Shown here piece by piece: positions 25,197-33,708 of a DNA stretch of 64,000 nucleotides. The first letter of the stretch is position 1, and the number at the start of each line of letters is the position of its first letter. Origin of the DNA: Halocalculus aciditolerans (lineage in GTDB: Archaea > Halobacteriota > Halobacteria > Halobacteriales > Halobacteriaceae); the NCBI RefSeq assembly GCF_014647475.1, contig NZ_BMPG01000001.1, positions 868,001 through 932,000 on the forward strand. The letters run 5' to 3'. The notes beneath the pieces were generated by a model. It ran no database searches. It saw only the letters and a list, made by a program, of their open reading frames with translations, and was not told the origin of the DNA. The position numbers and the translations under genes were made by a program.

Positions 25197-25317
25197 GCTC
25201 CATCGTTTACGTGTTGACGTCGACGGCACCTGCGGCACCAGTCACGAGCGCGAGGACTGGGTGACGTAGCGTACCGGGAGGCGTAGGCTTAACCGAGCGG
25301 CCGCGTAGCCTTCGAGT

Positions 25318-26262
25318 ATGACGTTCTCGATAGTGGCGCGCGACCCGGAAACGGAGGCGGTCGGAGTGGCGGTCCAGTCGAAGTTCGTGAGCGTGGGCAG
25401 CGTGGTTCCGTTCGCGTCGGCGGACGCGGGGGCGGTGGCGACGCAGTCCTTCGCGAACGTCGCCTACGGGCCCGACGGGCTCGACTACCTCCGCGAGGGG
25501 CTCACCGCGGAGGAGACCATCGACCGGCTCACGGCGGCGGACGACGACGCCGCGGACCGGCAGGTCGGCGTCGTCGGGCAGGACGGCTCGGTCGCGGCGT
25601 TCACGGGCGACGACTGCTTCGAGCACGCGGGCGACCGACAGGGCGAGAACTACACTGTGCAGGGGAACATTCTGGAGAACCGGGAGACCGTGGACGCGAT
25701 GGCGGACGCGTTCGAGGAGACCGAGGGCGGGCTGCCGGAGAAGCTGCTCGCGGCGCTCCACGCGGGGAACGACGCGGGCGGGGACTCCCGCGGCGAGCAG
25801 GGCGCGGCGCTCTACGTCGCGAAGCCCGAGGGCGGCTACGACGGCCGGAACGACCGCTGGGTGGACGTCCGCGTCGACGACCACGACCGCCCCATCGAGG
25901 AACTCGAACGCGTCTTCCGCATCTACGACATCACGCTCCTCGCCCGCGAGGAGCCAGAGGAGACCCGCGAGCTCGCCGGCGAGACCGCGGAGGCGGTGCT
26001 GGAGACGCTCGCGGACCTCGGGTTCTACGACGGTACGCCGTCCGGTGAGTTCGGCGAGGCGGAACGCGACGCGCTGGAGGCGTTTCGCGGGATGAACAAC
26101 TTCGAGAACCACTCGCTCGACGTCCTCGAAGACGCCATCGCGCGCGGCTGGGACGACGCGAGCGGGGACGGACTCGCCGGGTCGACAGGCGGCGGGGCCG
26201 ACGGTGAAGAGCGGGTTGTGAACGCCATCTGGCACGGCCTCCAGCGCCTCGACCGCAAGTAA
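25318..26262 (+). CDS. DUF1028 protein with C-terminal peptidoglycan-binding-like domain
   Basis: 314 residues. TFSIVARDPETEAVGVAVQS at the very N-terminus and VATQSFANVAYGP define DUF1028, an Ntn-hydrolase-like family of unknown substrate, often near amidases and aminotransferases. Residues about 215-275 (AEAVLETLADLGFYDG, then ERDALEAFRGMNN) form a helical domain like those annotated as putative peptidoglycan-binding in this family, although archaea lack peptidoglycan. No signal peptide. A GCTTAA box sits about 30 nt before the ATG. Confidence 0.9.
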   Translation: MTFSIVARDPETEAVGVAVQSKFVSVGSVVPFASADAGAVATQSFANVAYGPDGLDYLREGLTAEETIDRLTAADDDAADRQVGVVGQDGSVAAFTGDDCFEHAGDRQGENYTVQGNILENRETVDAMADAFEETEGGLPEKLLAALHAGNDAGGDSRGEQGAALYVAKPEGGYDGRNDRWVDVRVDDHDRPIEELERVFRIYDITLLAREEPEETRELAGETAEAVLETLADLGFYDGTPSGEFGEAERDALEAFRGMNNFENHSLDVLEDAIARGWDDASGDGLAGSTGGGADGEERVVNAIWHGLQRLDRK

Positions 26263-26319
26263 ACGCGAGCGGATACCGAAGTACCCCATGCTTTTGCGGG
26301 GCGACGACGAACTACGAGT

Positions 26320-26466
26320 ATGCGTGACGAGGATGAGATCCGCGAGCAGTACGAGTTCCTCGAAGAGCAACTGGAGTCCGAGGAGATGACGCACGCCGGC
26401 GTCAAGGAGATGTTCACTTACTACAAGCGCGCGCTCGGCTGGGTGCTCGAGGAAGAACACATCTGA
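26320..26466 (+). CDS. Small conserved helical protein (48 aa)
   Basis: Begins MRDEDEIREQYEFLEEQ and ends GWVLEEEHI. It is almost wholly helical and acidic, with a central THAGVKEMFTYYKRAL. The ATG is preceded by GAGT and, about 28 nt upstream, by a CTTTTG box, giving it its own leaderless promoter. Codon bias agrees with the neighbours. Homologues of this type are common in haloarchaea; no function is known. A coiled-coil or partner-binding role is only a guess. Confidence 0.65.
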   Translation: MRDEDEIREQYEFLEEQLESEEMTHAGVKEMFTYYKRALGWVLEEEHI

Positions 26467-26534
26467 TTCGGCCCGAACCCGGCAGAGAGAACCACCGACG
26501 ACAGACTTATACTCCTGTCCGCGTTTGTATCAGG

Positions 26535-26646
26535 TGACGCTTCGCTTGGAGGGCCGAAGCGTCAGCGGGGACAATTCAGGGCGGCCCCGACCCCCACTTT
26601 TCCGGGGGTCGGGTCCACTTCGTGCCCGGCCGTTTCGGCCGGGCAC
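26535..26646 (+). ncRNA. Candidate structured small RNA
   Basis: A CTTATA box at 26506-26511 predicts transcription from about 26532-26536, exactly where three successive stems begin: 26535-26564 (10 bp), 26586-26613 (perfect 10 bp, loop ACTTTTCC) and 26622-26646 (perfect 10-11 bp, loop GTTTC). No reading frame covers the stretch, and the next gene has its own TATA box at 26705. Alternatives are a tandem terminator for the preceding small gene. Direction is inferred from the TATA box. Confidence 0.4.
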
Positions 26647-26742
26647 CCCCACTCTTCACACGTCCCAGCCACAGCGTTCTCGCCCCGTGGGCGACCGAGA
26701 TACGCTTATAGTCATCCGTCCGAAACGAAGAGACGACTTCGA

Positions 26743-27018
26743 ATGCACGAGCTGACGGGATTCCAACGCGACATCCTCTTCGTCGTCGCCGGCCTCGGTG
26801 ACCCCCACGGCATGGCCGTCCAAGAGGCCCTCGAGGCGTACTACGACTCGGCCGTTCAGCACGGCCACCTCTACCCGAACCTCGACACGCTCGCCGACGC
26901 CGGTCTCATCGATAAGTCCACGCGCGACGCCCGCTCCAACGCCTACTCGCTCACCGACGCCGGCGTCGAGGAGATCGAAGCGCGCCGCGAGTGGGAAGCC
27001 GACGTGAGCGACCGCTGA
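26743..27018 (+). CDS. PadR-family transcription regulator
   Basis: 91 residues forming a winged helix: LTGFQRDILFVVAGLGDPHGMAV (helices 1-2), YYDSAVQHGHLYPNLDTLADAGLID (recognition helix and wing approach) and RSNAYSLTDAGVEEI (wing). This is the compact PadR form typical of haloarchaea; the effector and targets are unknown. A CTTATAG box at 26705 lies 38 nt before the ATG, so the leader is very short. Divergent or regulated neighbours are not obvious; the convergent transporter gene is a possible but unproven target. Confidence 0.9.
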   Translation: MHELTGFQRDILFVVAGLGDPHGMAVQEALEAYYDSAVQHGHLYPNLDTLADAGLIDKSTRDARSNAYSLTDAGVEEIEARREWEADVSDR

Positions 27019-27104
27019 CTGCCCGCGAGTTCGCTCACGGCTCTTGGTAGTCGGCGACGGGAACTGCCGTCGACGGCTGTGGCCGACGGAGAAGGAGGCT
27101 GGGG

Positions 27105-28670
27105 TTACCAGAGGAGGGTCGGCCAGACGAAGAGGAAGAGGGCGTAGATGAGGAGGGTGAGGACGGCGGTCATGACGAGGTTGAGGACGACGCCGGCGCG
27201 CATCATGTGTTTCTGTTCGAGGTAGCCGCTGCCGAAGACGATGGCGTTCGGCGGGGTGGCGACGGGGAGGGCGAACGCGAAGGAGGCGGCGACGGCACCG
27301 GAGACGGCGAGGAAGATGGCGGCGGCGTAGTCGGCGAGGCCGAGGGTGGCGGCGAGGACGCCGCCGAGGCTGATGAGGACGGGGACGATGATGGTCGCGG
27401 TCGCGGTGTTCGACGTCATCTCGGTGAGGAAGATGATGAGGAGGACGACGACGGCGACGATGAGGACGATGGGCGCGCCGGTGAGGGCGTTGAACACCGT
27501 CTCGGCGATCCACTTCGTCGCGCCGGTCTCCGCGAAGCCGCTGGCGAGCGAGAGGCCGCCGCCGAAGAGGAGGATGGTCCCCCAGTCGATGTCCTCCAGT
27601 TCCTCCCACTCCATCGTGTCGAAGAGGACGAGCGCGGGAATCGCGTAGAGGCCGACCATGACGTAGTAGAGGAGGCCCTGGTGGCCGCTCGTCGTGCCGA
27701 GGAGCGTCTCGCCGGACCCGCCGAAGATCGTCGTGTACGTGACGGGAGAGAGGTAGGGTTGGACGAAGTCGCCGAGGCCGCCGACGACCCAGAGGAGCGC
27801 GGTCGTCGCGAAGATGCCGGCGACGACCGTCCCGTCGCGGGAGAGGTCGCCTTCCTCGCGGAGGAACTCCTCGGCGCGGGCGCGGGCGTCACTCACGTCG
27901 TCGACTTCGGGCGGGAAGAGGACGTACGTGAGGACGAACCAGACGATGGGGAGCGTGACGACGACGATTGGGAGGCCGATGAGGAGCCAGTCGAAGAACG
28001 TGATCTCGTAGTTGAGGAGCTGTTCGAGCTGGCCGGCGACGATGGCGTTCGGGGGCGTGCCGATGAGCGTGCCGACGCCACCCACGGAGGCGGCGTACGC
28101 GGTCCCGAGGAGCATCGACACCTGGAGGTTCGTGAACTCGCCGTCGTCGCCCTGCTCTTTGAGGTCGTCGCGGCCGATGACCTGGGTGAGGACGCCGACG
28201 GCGATGGGGGCCATCATCGCCGACGTGGCGGTGTTCGACACCCACATCGAGAAGAAGGCCGTCGCGATCATCACGGCGGCGACGAGCTTCCGGGGCGAGG
28301 AGCCCATGGTCGCCATGAGCCAGAGGGCGACGCGCCGGTCGATGTCGTACTTCTGGAGCGCGTTCGCCAGCATGAACCCGGCGATGAAGAGGAAGATGAG
28401 GTGGTCGGCGAACGGCGCGAGCGCCGCGTCGATGTCGCCGTAGACGCCGAAGGCGGTGAGGAGCACGGGGATGCTGAGCGCGGTGACGGCGAGCGGGAGC
28501 GCGCCCGTCACCCAGCAGACGGCGGCGAACACCATCGTCGCGACCGCGTACTTCCCGGCGAGCGAGAGCCCGCTGGGAGTCGGTGCGAGCGCGACGGCGA
28601 GCGTTGCGAGTACCGCGAACGCGACGACGACGAGTCGGCCGCGTTGCGTCGAGACGTCGGGCCGTATCAT
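27105..28670 (-). CDS. DASS/SLC13-family sodium:anion symporter
   Basis: 521 residues with about twelve membrane helices. The two family signatures, SNTATSAMMAPIAVGV and EMTSNTATATIIVP, carry the paired SNT motifs that bind sodium and carboxylate. It therefore imports a di- or tricarboxylate or sulfate using the sodium gradient. The substrate cannot be assigned. A minus-strand TATTAATTA box at 28698-28706 about 30 nt upstream of the ATG gives a leaderless mRNA. Confidence 0.92.
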   Translation of the reverse strand: MIRPDVSTQRGRLVVVAFAVLATLAVALAPTPSGLSLAGKYAVATMVFAAVCWVTGALPLAVTALSIPVLLTAFGVYGDIDAALAPFADHLIFLFIAGFMLANALQKYDIDRRVALWLMATMGSSPRKLVAAVMIATAFFSMWVSNTATSAMMAPIAVGVLTQVIGRDDLKEQGDDGEFTNLQVSMLLGTAYAASVGGVGTLIGTPPNAIVAGQLEQLLNYEITFFDWLLIGLPIVVVTLPIVWFVLTYVLFPPEVDDVSDARARAEEFLREEGDLSRDGTVVAGIFATTALLWVVGGLGDFVQPYLSPVTYTTIFGGSGETLLGTTSGHQGLLYYVMVGLYAIPALVLFDTMEWEELEDIDWGTILLFGGGLSLASGFAETGATKWIAETVFNALTGAPIVLIVAVVVLLIIFLTEMTSNTATATIIVPVLISLGGVLAATLGLADYAAAIFLAVSGAVAASFAFALPVATPPNAIVFGSGYLEQKHMMRAGVVLNLVMTAVLTLLIYALFLFVWPTLLW

Positions 28671-28693
28671 TGATACACGTAGCCGTTGCCCGG

Positions 28694-28710
28694 TCGATAA
28701 TTAATAATCA
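28694..28710 (-). promoter_or_regulatory. TATA box of the DASS transporter
   Basis: Minus-strand TATTAATTA within a nearly palindromic AT-rich stretch, 28-36 nt upstream of the transporter ATG at 28670. The spacing fits an archaeal TATA element. Confidence 0.55.
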
Positions 28711-28720
28711 CTGATTCCCA

Positions 28721-28963
28721 CTAGAAGTGTTCGGCGAGCACCACGACCTGCTCGGCGGTGAGTTCCGCGGCGTAGAGCACGAGCAGGCGTTCGCGGCGCT
28801 CGCGGCTGAGCGCGCGGCTTCCGGACTCCAGCATCGAGACGTGCGCCTGCATGACGCCGTCGAGTTCGCGTTCGACCGCGCGCTGCTCGTAGCCGGCGGC
28901 GACGCGGAGCAGTCGCCACGCGGCCGGGGTGATGTCGTCCGGGTCGACGGGCGGGGACGCCAT
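28721..28963 (-). CDS. Small XRE-like helix-turn-helix protein
   Basis: 80 residues: TPAAWRLLRVAAGYEQRAVERELDGVMQAHVSMLESGSRALSRERRERLLVLYA is laid out as an XRE-type HTH, with the QAHVSMLESGSR stretch as recognition helix and following turn (compare QxxxSxxExGxR). The remainder is a short helix. It lies 50 nt upstream of the DASS gene on the same strand, so it might regulate it, but that is inference. Confidence 0.75.
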   Translation of the reverse strand: MASPPVDPDDITPAAWRLLRVAAGYEQRAVERELDGVMQAHVSMLESGSRALSRERRERLLVLYAAELTAEQVVVLAEHF

Positions 28964-29045
28964 TCACCGACGCTCACCGCGCGGGAGTGATAAACCCCCG
29001 CGGCTCGACCGCCACCGGTAAGCCCGCCGCCGCACACCAGTGAGT

Positions 29046-29291
29046 ATGGCGTGGAGTCGCTGGACGACGGCGCTCGTCGGGCTCGCGCTCAGCCTCGCGC
29101 TCAGCGCCGCCCTCTACTACTACTTCGACACGCTGTTCGCGTTCGTCTTTCTTCCGTTCGTTCCCTTCCTCCTCCGCGGCGGCTCCGGCGACGACTCGGA
29201 GCCCAAGACGCGGACGTGTCCCGCCTGCGGGTTCGAGACGCGCTCGCCCGACTACGACTACTGCCCGCGGGACGGCACGGCGCTCGAGTAG
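29046..29291 (+). CDS. Small membrane protein with C-terminal zinc ribbon
   Basis: 81 residues: two membrane helices in tandem (about 9-27 and 30-46), then a cytoplasmic zinc ribbon (CPACGFETRSPDYDYCPRDG). Haloarchaea encode many such helix-plus-ribbon proteins without known function. The ATG at 29046 is used; a GTG two codons earlier is also possible. It converges directly on the next gene (stops adjacent). Confidence 0.75.
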   Translation: MAWSRWTTALVGLALSLALSAALYYYFDTLFAFVFLPFVPFLLRGGSGDDSEPKTRTCPACGFETRSPDYDYCPRDGTALE

Positions 29292-30641
29292 CTACTCGCC
29301 GCTCGGCGACCCGCTCGTACTCCCACTCCCTCCGCCCGCCGCGTCCGACTCGCTGTCCTCCCCGCCCCCGCTCGCCGCATCCGAGTCCGCGTTCGCCCCG
29401 TCCCCGGCTCCCGCGTCGCGTTCGGAGTCCGCGGACGCGACATCCGTGGGCGCGGCGTCGTCGCCGCCAGCCGATTCTGCATCGACTTCGGTTTCGAGGC
29501 GGTCGAGGACTTCGGCGTCCGCCGGGTGTTCGCCGGCGGTCGTGATGACGTCGCCGAGCTCTTCCGGCTCGATGGGCTGGCCGGAGACGAGCTCGGGGAG
29601 GACGAGGTTGACGAAGTGGACGACGAGCACGAGGAGCATCGGGCCGAGGAAGATGCCGTACCAGCCGAAGAGGAGCGGCCCGAAGATGTACGCGAGCATG
29701 ATCATCCCGAGGTGGATGCCGCGCCCGGAGACGTACGGCCGGAGGACGAGGTCGGGGAAGACGTCGACGACGACGAAGGAGACGAGGACGAAGAGGAAGG
29801 GGAACCAGACGAGGTCGGTGCCGCCGAGTTCGAAGACGCGGAAGCCGAGCCAGCCCGTGATGGGGACGTAGACGAGCTTCATCCCGACGACGGGAATCAG
29901 GCTCGCGATGCCGGTGAGGACGCCCATGAGCGCGGGGTAGGGGATGTTCAGGCCGAACGGCGCGACGAAGTCGAGGAGGCTGTACGCGATGGAGCCGATG
30001 ATGCCGGTGATGACGGCGTTCAAAATGTTCCCGAAGAAGATGTTGGAGAAGTCGTGGTCGACGCGGCGGCCGTAGACTTCGACGATGCCGTCGCCGTCGG
30101 CGAACCGGCGGAGGAACCACGAGCTGAGGCGGTGGTCGTCGCGCAGGAGGTAGAACGCGATGGTGACCATGATGAACGCGTGGAGCGCGACGCTCCCGAG
30201 GAACCCGAGGTACTGGTTCAGACCGGCGAACAGCCCGAGGATAGCGTCGATGGAGTCGGGCTGGGAGAGGAGGGACTGGGGGTCTTGGACGATGCCGGAG
30301 ACGTCGACGTACGGGGAGAGATAGGCTTCGAGGCGACCGACGTCGATTCCCTGCGTCGCGACGAACTTGCTGAACTCCTGGAGGGCGATGGCGAGCGTGT
30401 ACGCGAGGAGGAAGAGCGCGGGGAGCGCGAGCGCGAGCACGCTGATGGCGGCGGCGAGGCTCCGCGAGCGGACGCGGCGGCGCACGCGCTTGTAGACCGG
30501 ACGGGTGGCGTAGTAGAGGAAGATGCCGAAGACGAACGTGCCGATGAACTGATAGAGGATGAATCCGAGGACGGCGGCGAGCACGGTCCCCATCGCCCAC
30601 CAGCCGGCGCGGGCGCGGTCGATACTCTGCGAGGACTCCAT
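29292..30641 (-). CDS. AI-2E family transporter-like protein
   Basis: 449 residues with eight predicted helices. It has the family's long central loop and the C-terminal PYVSGRGIHLGMIMLAYIFG-type segment with a pair of helices (FGPLLFGWYGIFLGPMLLV). AI-2E (TqsA/PerM) proteins export small molecules; some members act as Na+(Li+)/H+ antiporters, so the substrate is open. Residues about 350-449 are an unusual, very acidic, Gly/Ser/Asp-rich tail. Start at 30641 (MESSQS) is used. Confidence 0.88.
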   Translation of the reverse strand: MESSQSIDRARAGWWAMGTVLAAVLGFILYQFIGTFVFGIFLYYATRPVYKRVRRRVRSRSLAAAISVLALALPALFLLAYTLAIALQEFSKFVATQGIDVGRLEAYLSPYVDVSGIVQDPQSLLSQPDSIDAILGLFAGLNQYLGFLGSVALHAFIMVTIAFYLLRDDHRLSSWFLRRFADGDGIVEVYGRRVDHDFSNIFFGNILNAVITGIIGSIAYSLLDFVAPFGLNIPYPALMGVLTGIASLIPVVGMKLVYVPITGWLGFRVFELGGTDLVWFPFLFVLVSFVVVDVFPDLVLRPYVSGRGIHLGMIMLAYIFGPLLFGWYGIFLGPMLLVLVVHFVNLVLPELVSGQPIEPEELGDVITTAGEHPADAEVLDRLETEVDAESAGGDDAAPTDVASADSERDAGAGDGANADSDAASGGGEDSESDAAGGGSGSTSGSPSGE

Positions 30642-30741
30642 ACCGAGGTGGTCGTCGCCGCCCGGCAAAAGTCTGTCCTCGGTTCGCCGGTCGTCGCGGC
30701 GAACCCTTCATCACGCCCTGCCGCGTACGGCGGGGCAAGCG

Positions 30742-32034
30742 ATGGTCGACGCCTCCACGGTCGCGGCGGACACGCAGGTCGTGCGCATCGCCATCGCGGC
30801 CGCGCTCGGTCTCTTCCTCGGCCTCGAACGCGAGTGGTCGCAGAAGGCCGCGGGCATCCGGACGTTCGCGCTCGTCTCGACGCTCGGCGCGGTGTTCACG
30901 CTCTACGACACCGCGACGTGCGCGCCGTCCCGCGTCGTCTGCCTCCCTGCGCTCACCGTCGCCGGCGCGGTGTTCACGACCGTGCTCGCCGCCGCGCTGA
31001 TGTTCTCCGGACTCACCCGAGAGTCACAGGGCCTCCACCTCACCACCGCCGTCACGATTCTCGTCGCGTACGGCGTCGGCGTCCTCGTCGGCCTCGGCGA
31101 CGTCCTGCCGGCGACCGTCGTCGCCATCACGTCCAGCGTCCTCCTCGCGTTCAAGCGCGAACTCCACGGGTTCGCGTGGGGGCTCTCCCGGAAGGAACTC
31201 CGCTCCACCATCGAGTTCGCCATCCTCGCGTTCGTCGTCTACCCCCTCCTCCCCGCCGGCACGGTCGACCTCCTCCCCGGCCCCGCGTCGCTCGCCGTCG
31301 AACCCCGCGTCGTCTGGCTGATGGTGGTCTCCGTCGCCGGCATCGGCATCGCGAACTACGTCGTCGTCCAGACCTACGGCGGCCGCGGCATCGCCGTAAC
31401 GGGGTTCTTCGGCGGGCTCGCCTCCTCCACCGCCGTCGTCGGCAGCCTCATCGACCACGTCGGCCAGCGCGAGGACGCCACGCCCTACGCCACCGCCGGC
31501 ATCCTCCTCGCGAACGCCGCGATGGCGCTCCGAAACCTCGTCATCGCGCTCGCCTTCACCGTTCCCATCGCCGCGCTCTCCGGCGTCGTCCTCCCGCTCC
31601 TCGCCGTCGTCGCCGGGAGCGTCGCCGTCGCCGGACTCTCCGCGGACTGGCGCGAGCGCGTCGACATCGACCTCGACAGCCCGTTCTCCATGCGGAACGC
31701 GCTCGGCTTCGGCGCGATGTTCCTCGCCGTCGTCGTCGTCGGCGGCCTCGCCCAGTCGACGTTCGGGGACGTCGGATTCTACGCCACCGCGCTCCTCTCC
31801 GGCCTCGTCTCCAGCGCCGGCGCGGCGACGTCCGCCGTCGTCCTCTACCGCAGCGGCGAGCTCTCCGCGAACGCCGCGACGTTCGCCATTCTCCTCGCCA
31901 CCGCGTCCAGCATCGCCGTGAAGGCCGTGCTCGCCGCGACCGCGTCCAACCGCGCGTTCGCCCGGCGCACCGTCACCTGGACCGTCGCCACCCTCCTCCT
32001 CGGTGCCGCCGTCGCGGCCGTCACCGGGTTCTGA
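30742..32034 (+). CDS. MgtC/SapB-family (DUF4010) membrane protein
   Basis: 430 residues with about twelve helices. The N-terminal LGLFLGLEREWSQKAAGIRTF is the MgtC signature, followed by a DUF4010 region with YGGRGIAVTGFFGGLASSTAVV and SAGAATSAVVLYRSG. MgtC-type proteins modulate ATP synthase or magnesium/phosphate homeostasis in bacteria; whether this holds in haloarchaea is unknown. Transcribed divergently from the AI-2E gene across a 100-nt spacer. Confidence 0.88.
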   Translation: MVDASTVAADTQVVRIAIAAALGLFLGLEREWSQKAAGIRTFALVSTLGAVFTLYDTATCAPSRVVCLPALTVAGAVFTTVLAAALMFSGLTRESQGLHLTTAVTILVAYGVGVLVGLGDVLPATVVAITSSVLLAFKRELHGFAWGLSRKELRSTIEFAILAFVVYPLLPAGTVDLLPGPASLAVEPRVVWLMVVSVAGIGIANYVVVQTYGGRGIAVTGFFGGLASSTAVVGSLIDHVGQREDATPYATAGILLANAAMALRNLVIALAFTVPIAALSGVVLPLLAVVAGSVAVAGLSADWRERVDIDLDSPFSMRNALGFGAMFLAVVVVGGLAQSTFGDVGFYATALLSGLVSSAGAATSAVVLYRSGELSANAATFAILLATASSIAVKAVLAATASNRAFARRTVTWTVATLLLGAAVAAVTGF

Positions 32035-32073
32035 CACGCCGCGCGAACGAACCAACATCCTAATACAATCAGT

Positions 32074-33468
32074 ATGGCTACTACACCCATGGACCGAGAG
32101 ACGGCCACTCCCGATGTCACCGAGATGCCGGGTCCCGACGCCCGCAAGTGGGCTGAGTACCACCGCCGCCACGCCGCGCCTTCCACCTACGTCTACGACT
32201 TCGTCTGGGACACCACCGAGGACGCCATCGGCCCGTGGGTCACGGACGTCGACGGCAACACCCTCCTCGACTTCACCAGCCACGTCGCCTCCGCGCCCCT
32301 CGGCTACAACAACCCGAAGATCCTCGACAAACTCGACGAGTTCGAACTCCGCGACCCCCTCAAGATCGCCGGTCAGGACTTCTACGTCTCGAACGGCGGC
32401 ACGCCCGAGAACCCCGACCTCCCCGGGCCCAGCCACCTCATGGACCGCCTGACCGACATGACCGCGCACTACGACCTCGACACGGTCTTCCTCTCCAACT
32501 CGGGCGCGGAAGCCGTCGAGAACGCCATCAAGATCGCGTACAATCAGGGCGGCCACCGCGGCGTCACCTTCGAGGGCGGGTTCCACGGCCGCACCCTCGG
32601 CGCGCTCTCCCTCAACCGCTCGAAGACCGTCCACCGCAAGAAGTTCCCCGAGGTCCCCGGCATCATCAGCGTCCCCTACTGCGCGTGCGAGGGCGACTGT
32701 ACCTGCGGCTGGCAGACCGACGGACCTGGAGGTAATCGCCTCGCCGACAAACTCCACCCCACCCGCGGGAACGTCGACCCCGACGAAGTCGCGTTCCTCA
32801 TCCTCGAACCCCAGCAGGGCGAAGGCGGCTACCGCGTCCCCAACGAGGACTTCGTCGCCGACATCAACCACATCCAGCACACCTACGACGTCGCCGTCAT
32901 CGCCGACGAGATCCAGAGCGGCCTCGGCCGCACAGGCAAGATGTGGGGGATCGACCACCTCGACCTCGACCCCGACGTCATCACGAGCGCGAAAGGCCTC
33001 CGCGTCGGCGCAACGGTCGCAAATGAAGACTTCTTCCCCGAGGAGAAAGGCCGACTCTCCTCCACGTGGGGCGCTGGCGACATCATCGCGTCCGCGCAGG
33101 GCGTCGCCACCCTCGAAGCAATTACTGAATACGACCTCCCCGCGAACGCCGCGCGCCGCGGCCGCCAACTCACCGAGCTCGTCGAAGACCACGACTCCGA
33201 CTACATCGTCGACGTCCGCGGCCGCGGCCTCATGTTCGCCGTCGAGTTCGACACCAAGGACCGCCGCGAAGCCGTCGTCGACGCCTGCCTCGAACGCGGC
33301 CTTCTCACGCTCGGCTGCGGCTACAAGACCCTCCGCCTCCTCCCGCCCCTCGACGCAACCGAACGCGAAATCGAAATCGGCGCGAACGTCCTCTTCGACG
33401 CCCTCGACGACCCCGCAGTCAAGCAAGCCAGCCCCCACCCCGGCGAAGACGTCGCGGACGTCTTATAG
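32074..33468 (+). CDS. Class III aminotransferase (4-aminobutyrate-type)
   Basis: 464-residue PLP enzyme. FLSNSGAEAVENAIKIA, FEGGFHGRTLGALSL, IADEIQSGLGRTGKMW and the Lys in VITSAKGLRVGATVA (near residue 308) are the standard class III motifs. The closest general type is GABA/acetylornithine/lysine aminotransferase; I lean to GABA-like. It has an unusual Cys-rich insertion, PYCACEGDCTCGW, near residue 207. Start is ATG 32074, with an alternative ATG five codons later. A hairpin terminator follows four bases after the stop. Confidence 0.9.
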   Translation: MATTPMDRETATPDVTEMPGPDARKWAEYHRRHAAPSTYVYDFVWDTTEDAIGPWVTDVDGNTLLDFTSHVASAPLGYNNPKILDKLDEFELRDPLKIAGQDFYVSNGGTPENPDLPGPSHLMDRLTDMTAHYDLDTVFLSNSGAEAVENAIKIAYNQGGHRGVTFEGGFHGRTLGALSLNRSKTVHRKKFPEVPGIISVPYCACEGDCTCGWQTDGPGGNRLADKLHPTRGNVDPDEVAFLILEPQQGEGGYRVPNEDFVADINHIQHTYDVAVIADEIQSGLGRTGKMWGIDHLDLDPDVITSAKGLRVGATVANEDFFPEEKGRLSSTWGAGDIIASAQGVATLEAITEYDLPANAARRGRQLTELVEDHDSDYIVDVRGRGLMFAVEFDTKDRREAVVDACLERGLLTLGCGYKTLRLLPPLDATEREIEIGANVLFDALDDPAVKQASPHPGEDVADVL

Positions 33469-33471
33469 CAC

Positions 33472-33514
33472 GTTTTTATCGAGCGGGTCGCTGCGCGACC
33501 CGCTCGATAAAAAC
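33472..33514. terminator. Perfect 20-bp hairpin downstream of the aminotransferase
   Basis: The arms 33472-33491 and 33495-33514 are fully complementary (20 bp) around loop TGC. Each arm has five consecutive T or A residues at its outer end, so the stem could terminate transcripts from both directions. It begins 3 nt after the aminotransferase stop. Its short 3-nt loop matches the other hairpins in this window. Confidence 0.75.
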
Positions 33515-33708
33515 CTGCACTAAAAGCGCTCCTCGCTCCCGTGCGCCTTCCGGCGCGTGGTCGCTCGTCGGCCCGCTCGCTGGTTCGCGGTGAATCGCGC
33601 GACTACCGGGCTCTTCGAGCCGCTCGTCGCGCGAACGATAGGAGATCGTCTGAATCGGTTGTCTATGCATTTGTCCGTTCAGTAGTCGTGGGTACGCTAT
33701 CGTTCGGC

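Noticed and set aside
30742..33468. Long open frames on the opposite strands of most genes (for example 31024-33438 minus)
   Set aside because: These are shadows caused by high GC at third positions; the sense frames have clear families.
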